A DNA stretch of 64,000 bases from Marsupella aquatica (Eukaryota > Marchantiophyta), in contig OZ316893.1 in the NCBI GenBank assembly GCA_973895155.1, positions 23,436,001 through 23,500,000 of the forward strand, written 5' to 3'. Shown here piece by piece: positions 57,417-64,000 of this stretch. The translations under genes were made by a program, and so were the position numbers. How positions within the stretch are numbered: position 1 is the stretch's first letter; the number at the start of each line of letters is the position of its first letter. The notes beneath the pieces were generated by a model. It was not told where the DNA came from, did not search any database, and saw only the letters and a list, made by a program, of their open reading frames with translations.

Positions 57417-59161
57417 CTACCAAGCCCTGATGTATCCGTGACCGATGGTGTCCTTCCACAACGTTGTCTCCTCATCACCCCGCAATTCCAGTGGCAAGAC
57501 TTGGCCCATGGCCATGGGAGTCCCCGGGGTCACCGACCTAGGTGGCATACCAGCGGTTCCCTGGCCAGACGTTGCGTTCCTTAGTGCTTTGCGGGTTGAC
57601 TTCAACTTACTTTCCAGGCTCTTGCACTTCTCCTTGTCCTTCTTGGTCGCTTCCAACATTGGCCCGTAAGTCTTGGTTACTTCGATGACCATTGCATCAA
57701 TGGCCTTGGCCAACATCCCTGGTGAAGCAACGGGAGTAACACCGGGGGGACAGGGCTTCTTCCTCTTCCCTAGACTTAGGGCGTCGGCTCTCTTGGCCCT
57801 TGTCTCATAAGCACTCACCTGGCCACGCAACTCTGAAATCTGCTTTTTGAGGGCATCCACGCCCTTTTCGGCTTGCTTCATCGTTACCAGCTCCTTTCTC
57901 AAAGCAACTACTTCCTCGGCCTCCTTGGCCTTTGTGGACAGGGCTCCTTGCAAGTGGCCAACTTGGTCATAGGCCTGCTTCAACAACCTACTCCTCTCTT
58001 GAATAGTCTCCTCCTTGGACAGTATGACCTCCTTCAGCGACTTGTGCCCAACTTGCAAGGTGGCCACCTTTGCATTGGCCCTACTCAGAGCCCACTTCAT
58101 GGCTTTGCACAATTGCCAGCCCTCGTTAATAGCATCACGGTACTCTTGCAATTTTGCCAAGTATACCTCTGGAATGTCATACACAATGGGCTCCTCGGGA
58201 TTACCAATCAAGGACTCCAACCACTGCATGGTAAACTCTTCATCCATATCCTCCTCTTCATCCGGTGCCCCCTCCACCACGGGCTCAGTGGCCAGTTCCT
58301 TGGTGGGATCCGTGGTCAAATTCTGTACGACGGTGGTGGCAATCTTTCGTAAGACGGTGGGGAAGGAGGGCAATACTCCTTCCTCTGGTTCGGGCACTGA
58401 GATGAGCCCCTCCATCCTGTTCAAGAGAAATGACCCAAGAAAATGGATGATTCCTCCAGGCTTGTGGCCTTTGGGATCTGCGGTCAGCGTTTTCCTCAAA
58501 CCAAACACCCACCATCCGTACGTGTGCTCCGGGTGCTGCTTGATGTCCAATGCAATGGCCAAGTGTTCCCTGTAATTATACTTGATTGCACCCGGCTGAG
58601 TATCCGTTGATGGACCTTTCCAACAAAACCCCTGAGCGCTGGGTCCTTGAAGGATGCAAGGGAAATGTGTACCACAGAGGTAGCCTCCTTCACGTACATG
58701 GCCAGCTCTTCCAATGTGAGTGTCCCTGGTGGCTCCATGGGGTAGAATGTCAGGTCCTGGTTGTGCAACATCAGCAACCGAGTCAATTCGTCACGAGGGA
58801 GGGTGCGCTTGATGCATGCAAAGTACAATCCATCATCCCGTAAGTCCATCCCATCCTCAATGTTCCAATGCCTATCCATTGGAGCACGCATGTCCACTCG
58901 CATTAAATTGATAATCCCGGTGGATTCAAACAATTCACGGCTATCGTCCAGAAGCTTGGCCAATGTCTTGGGGTATGAACGTCGTTGAGTCCTTCGTGAC
59001 ATGGGTGCTTCACTGGTCCCTGACATTGTGGCCCTGGTTGCCAATTTCTCTTCTTCTTCTCTAGCTAGCTGCAAAGCGATGTACTCCCGGTAGGCCGCCT
59101 TGTACCTCCTAATGCGAGCGTTGGTGAACTCAGGTTTGTCTTGAGATCTCATCCACTCCAC
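57417..59161 (-). pseudogene. Unknown element-encoded protein with coiled coil (one frameshift)
   Basis: Family not recognised. Read leftward, 59161-58600 (EWMRSQDKPEFTNARIRRYK; RRTQRRSYPKTLAKLLDDSR; LPRDELTRLLMLHNQDLTFY) continues after a frame change near 58600 as KYNYREHLAIALDIKQHPEH, YGWWVFGLRKTL, down to stop 57417. Residues in the second half form a long coiled coil (ERSRLLKQAYDQVGHLQGAL, ALKKQISELRGQVSAYETRA) with a basic GKRKK. It sits between an LTR/PPT and a GC-rich leader, so it is probably the sole protein of a non-autonomous retroelement, perhaps gag-like. No RT or integrase seen. Confidence 0.5.
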
Positions 59162-60480
59162 TCCCCCTCAAGAGCACAACCGGTGACCAATTCTCGTTCC
59201 TCAATTCCCAGAGCTTGGCCTCGTGCGGCCCCGTACCCAACCACGATAAAATAAATCAGGTTCCCTCTCCAAGTCCTTGTCAATCCCCACTCCAGCTCAC
59301 TCCATGGCCACTCTCAGAATCACTCAAGGAAAATAGAGGTAGAACATGGCACCAAGAGGAAGGTTGATGAGGAGAAAAAATGAGGTTCGGCAATGAGTGA
59401 GGAGCGCAAAAAAACTGAGAAAAAAGAGTTGGACAGGAGCACTTATGTAGGCCGCTCCTCCCCCTAGTTTCGCTCCTAATGGCCAAGGCCTCCCTTCCTG
59501 CCCTGCGTACCTGCTCAGCCCCAAATTTGGGGGGATCCCCTGGGATCCAAGGACCTTAACTGCCCCCTCCCCCTCGGACCTTCTCCACCAGGTTTGGGGG
59601 GATTTTAATCCCCCTTCCTCCTTACGCACCTGCTCCCCCAGGGTTGGGGCATTTATTATCCCCCTCCCCCTCATCTTCGCCCTCTCTCACTCCCTTTGGC
59701 GCGCATCCCTATGGGCGCCTTAATGGCCAACCCCCGTCCACCACCTTGGGGCCCGGTGCCCTATGCTCCCGAGTTTGAGGATCCCCCTGGGATCCAGGGG
59801 CCCTTAACTGCCCCCCCTACGTACCTTCTCCTCTAGGTGTGGGGGATTTTATTACTCCCCTCCCCCCTTACGCGCCACCTGCCCCTATGGCCGCGGCCTC
59901 CCCTTGGAAGGGGGATTTAATCCCCATTGTGCCCCCTCCTAAGTCCGGGCCTCCCCTTGGCCGGCTCCTCCTTGCGCCTTCTTGCTCGCTCCTTACCGGG
60001 CTGGCTCCACTTATGCTCCTCCTGGCCGGCTCCCTCTCCCGGGCCTTCTTTCCTGCCCCTGGCCAACTCCTTTTGAAAGGGGAATTTAATCCCCCCTTTG
60101 TACCCCTACAAGCTAAGGCCGGGCCTCTCTTTGGTCGGCTCCCTCTCCCGGGCCTCCTGCTTGCTATGGCCAGCTTCTTTTGGCCGGGGCTAATTTGTGT
60201 TGGGGTCCGTGTTGCTGGCCGGGGCACCTCATGCGACGCTTGGCCACTAACTTCTTTGACCGGCCCCCATACGTAAATACTAGGGTTGGTGATAAAAAAT
60301 TTAAAGCTAGATAATCCCCCGGCTCCAGCATGGAATGGCAATAGGGCACATGCCTTGGCCCGGACCGGCCAGCGGCCAACCCCCCAACTCTGAGGCTTGG
60401 CCAACAACTAAAATTAAGAGGACATAAAAACCATCAATACTCACCTCATCTTATTGTACGTAAACTATCTTTTGGCGAGG
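59162..60480 (-). repeat. GC-rich leader with repeated imperfect palindromes
   Basis: Recurrent GGGGATTTAATCCCC-type palindromes at about 59596, 59650, 59840, 59907 and 60076, and GGATCCCCTGGGATCC forms at about 59532 and 59782. They are spaced irregularly among CTCCCCC/GGCCGGCTCC repeats. They lie upstream of the minus-strand gene, so they may be leader or promoter. No gene supported. Confidence 0.6.
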
Positions 60481-60540
60481 TTGTAAGAGAACAAAAACTT
60501 GACACAAATCTATTTATTTACATGTGTGCGTCACTACTAC

Positions 60541-61710
60541 CCTTTAAAATCATTCTTTGGGACCATTGGCCCCGTCACATCTGGATGCTTCATACAGGAG
60601 TTTGATACGTGGTGCGATATGCAGACATTGCGTAACGCCACGTTGGTTACCCCTTTCATGGCATGGAAGGGATTATTTCAACATTTGGAGGGGCCACCCA
60701 TGAATGACTACCATGAGTTTTGGAAAGCTCATTTGGTTGAGATTGAGGGATGGAGGCAGCATATATTGGTCGCCTAAGTACGTGTCCATCACCTATGGCA
60801 CTAGTGCAGCTGCCCAACCCATTGCCACAGCTGTTGCTTCTTCTAGCAACACTAGCAAGAGTGGCACACCATCCACCAGTAGCACTCCAGCAGCATCCAC
60901 CGCTACTCCTGCCGGTGTGATTGTGACAGGGACTGGAGTTGTGAGGTGGAATTCTTTGAGGTGGAACTCCTGTGGTGGAATTCTTTGAGATATTAATTGA
61001 AGCAGAACTATCAGGGTGTGAGAACTAATAAGTTGAAGGGTCTCCAGGAGTTTCAGCGCAAGGCTAGAGAGAGTCTACGGGAGGCATACACTCGTATGCA
61101 CAGATTGATCATTGTCACCAAGGGAGTGATAGAGGCTCAGACAGTCCAATTTTGGTATGCAATTCTGGACAAAGAATTGCGACGCAGAGTGAGAGATGTC
61201 ACTTTGCTTAGGGATGCAGATCTCACATTAGCAGTTGTTTTTACACTTTCTGAGCGCATTGAGCTCAATATGGTGAATGAGAGGGTGATGACTTCCGGAT
61301 TTGCCAAGGAAGCACCAAAGGTTGCATCTACATCCACACCACAACCTATTGCATGGAAGAGCCAAAGGGAGAAGCCTACTATACGAGAGTCTACCAGCTA
61401 GAGACCTGTGCCCTCTTATGCTGGACAACAGTCAGGATGTTGGACCTGTGGTGGGGATCATGCACAGAGAGATTGCTCAGATCATAGAGGATCAAGGGGA
61501 GCATCAGCAACAATGTGATCATTGTGGAGCTCCTAGACACACCAAGGATAGGTGTTTCTCACTCCATCTTGAGTTACGAAGAGGAGGATCCCGTACACAT
61601 GATCAGGGAAGAGGAGGAGGAGGTAGAGGTGGTGGACGTGGTCGTGGCATGCCACATGGAGGGAGACAAGGAGGTGACGCTGCCCCTGCTATAACCATAG
61701 ATCCAAAGGA
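60541..61710 (+). pseudogene. Gag core and zinc knuckles of the gypsy-like element
   Basis: Capsid-like stretch FIQEFDTWCDMQTLRNATLV, AWKGLFQHLEG, then after a disrupted ~220-bp spacer FQRKARESLREAYTRMHRLI and FWYAILDKELRRRVRD, the usual retrotransposon gag pattern. In-frame TAG at 61399-61401. Zinc knuckle 1 CWTCGGDHAQRDC (61438) is in the gag frame. Knuckle 2 CDHCGAPRHTKDRC (61514) is in another frame, followed by a Gly/Arg-rich tail. At least one stop and one frameshift. Confidence 0.8.
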
Positions 61711-62025
61711 TGCCTAGGATTGCTCAATTGGAGCAACAGCTAGCTGCACGCTATGGCTAGTTCCCAAATGAGACCTACTTTTGGTGATGGGGCATCTACA
61801 TCCTATGGACCTTCCACATCTCATGGTCCTTCTACATCTTATGGAGTTGATGGAGACCTTGCCACCATGGGATTCATGTGTGGCACTACACATATTGATG
61901 CATCAGCAGCTTTGACACGTGGAGCCAAAGCTCTTGAGCCCCAAGGAGTAGTAGTGGAGCTAGATCCACAGAGGAGGGATGCATGTCGGCAGACAAAGCT
62001 TACTCAGTCTTTTACATTGATCAAT

Positions 62026-62360
62026 CTATTCATTAAAAGTGAATTATTATTCAATTTATGAACATTTGGGCAATAGAAAGTGCACATTTGGCCTTCAAAA
62101 AGTGTACTATTAGGCAAGAAATAAAGTTGATGGCCATCATATGTACCACCATGTTCATCCTTTATAAATGAACTAGGATGAGACTCCTTCTAGTCATTCA
62201 AGATCATTTTTGTGACCTCAAGTTTACAATTGATCATTTAGGTGTATAGTATTATACCATAGTGTACCTTTTGGGTTTAAAAAGTGTACATTTAGAGACC
62301 AAAAAGTGAACATTTACAGGCCTAAAAGTGAACAAAATAAAATACACTTTTAATGAATAG
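62026..62360. mobile_element. MITE-like element with perfect 16-bp TIRs
   Basis: CTATTCATTAAAAGTG at 62026-62041 and its exact inverse at 62345-62360, 335 bp overall. AT-rich interior with repeated AAAAGTGNACATTT-type motifs. No ORF. Superfamily not assigned because the target duplication is unclear. Confidence 0.75.
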
Positions 62361-62394
62361 GGTGATATTGTGAGAGACAGTTCAGACTATCTCT

Positions 62395-63363
62395 ATGAAC
62401 CCGGTTCGGACAAACCCTAGCATTGGTAAGTTGACAGAATCAGGTAGTGATGCAGCAGGGATGACAGGTACCCTGCTGGGGGCGGCTACTGCCATAGTAC
62501 GCACCGCATTATTTTCAACAACAGACATGCTGAACTTGGGAGTTGGTTTTGTAGAAATGTTCAGATTGACAGCTACAATCTATGAGGACACTCTAGTTGT
62601 TGCTTCCCATGCAGAAGCAACTTGCAGTGTTCAAGCAGTGAACACCATGCCACCTACTACTACTAGTGAGACATGGCATGCAACAGCAGCGAGGTTGGTG
62701 GATTTACCAGCACGCCCTGCATTTGAGAGGACTAGGTTTAAACCTAGTGTTGTGTCATTGGATAATCGGAGTGGTATCTTCCAATTAGTTGGGTCATCTG
62801 GAACAATATACAAGCCAGAGAGAGTGTTATTGGATACTGGTGCTCAGCCCTTGATGTTGGGGAAGTCTGCCATACATGGATTATGATTGCGTCCAAAGAA
62901 TTTGGAGGATTGTCCCTTTCCCATTCAGACTTTATTGGGGGGACCTACACCTACACAGCATATCACTAGGAAACCACTTGATTTGAGGATTCAGGAAGGT
63001 CATGCGGTAGATAACTCATAGATACAGGCGCAAGCTATTTTGACTAAAGTAGAGTCATATGATGTGTTGGTGGGATGTACAGTGCTCTACCCCATGGGAT
63101 TTATTCTTGATTTTTGGGATGAATCAGTGTCATATAGACCTGATTGGCAGTCAGGAGATGCTCGATTGAGCAGGTTGCCAATGAAATTCAATGGACCTGT
63201 GGGAGGCCCTAAATCCACACTATTGTCTTTGGCAGCATTCAATGGTGTAATTACTGGACCTGATAATTTGATTGAGGGTAATGCGCATGCAGCACATGTT
63301 CCACCATTGGAGGAGTCACATGAGGAGCAGAGATCATGTGGAGATTACCTGTTGGTAGTGTGA
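62395..63363 (+). pseudogene. Retropepsin-like protease and conserved downstream block
   Basis: Aspartic protease signature VLLDTGAQPLMLGKSAIHGL. In the same frame, broken by TGA 62884-62886 and TAG 63019-63021, follows VLVGCTVLYPMGFILDFWDE, RPDWQSGDARLSRLPMKF. I recall such blocks in gypsy-type polyproteins of bryophytes and algae, between protease and the next domain. Substrate would be the element's own polyprotein. Dead in this copy. Confidence 0.7.
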
Positions 63364-63534
63364 TGCCACCAGTGTGGGGCATTGGACAGGCCTTGCCACA
63401 GGCAGCAGCACGATTGGTACATGACGCATGGCGTCATGCTTTTACACCATAGTCAAGAGTAGAGCAGTCTTGTGCAGATGGACCGGTGACTCTTTCACCA
63501 TTGGATACCACTCCTATTGCTTGGCAGGAGGGTT

Positions 63535-63890
63535 TTCACCGTGACAGCAAATAGCAAACAGATTTACTGTTACGAGCAAAAATTTTCCTGTTACGAGCAA
63601 AAGTTTACTGTTACGAGCAAACTAGACAATCTAAAAATGTGTCATTAAAAGTCACAATTTTCAAAATAATTTAAAACATGACAACTTTTTGCTAGTGTAA
63701 GGCGATACTATTACTAGCTCCGGGCGCTAGCCAAAAAATATCGACTCACAAAAAAAATTTAATATTTTTTCCCCAAATTTTTTTTCAAAATTTTGTTTTA
63801 GAAAAAAAGTTCCCAAAAAAGTTCCAAATTTTTTTCCACCCGTTTGCTGTTACGAGTAACTATTTGCTGTTTGTTGTTTGCTGTCACGGT
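63535..63890. mobile_element. MITE-like element, 356 bp, CACCGTGACAGC ends
   Basis: Left CACCGTGACAGCAAA (63537) and right TTTGCTGTCACGGT(G) (to 63890/63891) are inverted. Internal subrepeats of ACTGTTACGAGCAAA occur three times on the left and once inverted-like on the right. Flanks GGTT (63531-63534 and 63891-63894) look like a 4-bp target duplication. Removing the element plus one copy rejoins the coding frame as WQEG-YTPW. Confidence 0.8.
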
Positions 63891-64000
63891 GGTTATACCC
63901 CTTGGAAGTATCCATCGGAGGGTATTTGCTTGTTAGATCTATTTGGTGGGATTAGCACTAGATTGGCTACTGTTCTTCAGGCAGGAATTCCTATGCGTTG
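63891..64000 (+). CDS. Start of a C5 cytosine-methyltransferase-like domain (partial)
   Basis: The frame reads YTPWKYPSEGICLLDLFGG then ISTRLATVLQAGIPMR up to the window edge. LLDLFGGIST..A.VLQAGI fits motif I of C5 DNA methyltransferases (DLFxG.G, SAM binding, followed by ..aG). It is in the same frame as 63363-63533 upstream of the MITE, and so belongs to the gypsy-like polyprotein. Catalytic motif IV (PC) would lie outside the window. Only about 36 residues are visible. Confidence 0.5.

Larger units (their letters stand above)
55690..64000 (+). mobile_element. Gypsy-like gag-protease retroelement, decayed, continues past the window
   Basis: Pieces on the plus strand, in order: gag N-terminus (55690-56083), gag core (60541-61400), two zinc knuckles (61438-61560), protease (62395-63021), conserved block (63040-63363), then a DNA-methyltransferase-like start (63891 on). 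Interrupted by an LTR-type insertion (56089 to about 60480) and two MITE-like elements. Several stops and shifts. RT and integrase would lie to the right, outside the window. Confidence 0.7.

Noticed and set aside
57873-58575. Plus-strand ORFs of 159 and 186 codons
   Set aside because: Antisense to the minus-strand coiled-coil ORF, with low-complexity Ser/Leu composition.
59839-60407. Long GC-rich ORFs on both strands
   Set aside because: GC-rich repeats suppress stop codons. Composition and palindromes explain the open frames.
60380-60420. Right LTR of the nested retroelement at CCAACA near 60400
   Set aside because: The preceding sequence does not resemble the 56089-56763 LTR. Only the last six bases match.

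Overview
The window is nuclear DNA from a streptophyte plant. Evidence: a photosystem I antenna gene (LHCA2), a plant-type synaptotagmin with SMP and two C2 domains, F-box/kelch genes, a tRNA-Lys, many short GT-AG introns, and plant-type CACTA, MULE and Ty1/copia elements. Several repeats look like those of bryophytes or other early-diverging lineages, including a retroelement that runs into a cytosine-methyltransferase-like motif, but the species cannot be named from this sequence.

Layout. 1-1.6 kb: LHCA2 (+), 4 exons. 1.6-11.7 kb: gene-poor DNA with several local tandem duplications and minisatellites and one tRNA-Lys(CTT). 11.7-15.4 kb: synaptotagmin gene (+), 12 exons, 539 aa. 18.0-19.4 kb: two-exon trihelix-like gene (+). 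19.2-27.1 kb: a tandem segmental duplication of about 4.1 kb. Copy A has the trihelix 3' exon plus kelch gene A. Copy B has a dead trihelix fragment plus kelch gene B.

27.1-51.8 kb: three transposons nested in one another inside duplicate B. The outermost is a Mutator-like element (27098-51806) with ~290-bp terminal inverted repeats, an 8-bp target repeat and convergent genes. One of its genes is split by a 15.6-kb CACTA element (30901-46513; perfect 10-bp ends, TSD TAT). That CACTA carries a tnpA-like gene, a TNP2 transposase and a complete SET-domain (histone-lysine-methyltransferase-like) gene. It is in turn split by a young copia element (40350-46223; 197-bp LTRs that look identical, TSD AATCC). 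The right flank of the MULE resumes duplicate B.

51.8-64 kb: decayed retrotransposons. There is a truncated copia remnant, then a gypsy-like gag/protease element interrupted by another LTR-type insertion and by two MITE-like inverted-repeat elements. The window ends inside what looks like the start of a C5 cytosine methyltransferase domain fused downstream of the protease.

The host genes (LHCA2 in thylakoids, synaptotagmin at ER-plasma membrane contacts, kelch F-box proteins in SCF ligases, a trihelix factor) are not functionally linked. The coherent systems here are the mobile elements. The most unusual feature is that two different elements carry chromatin- or DNA-modifying methyltransferase domains.
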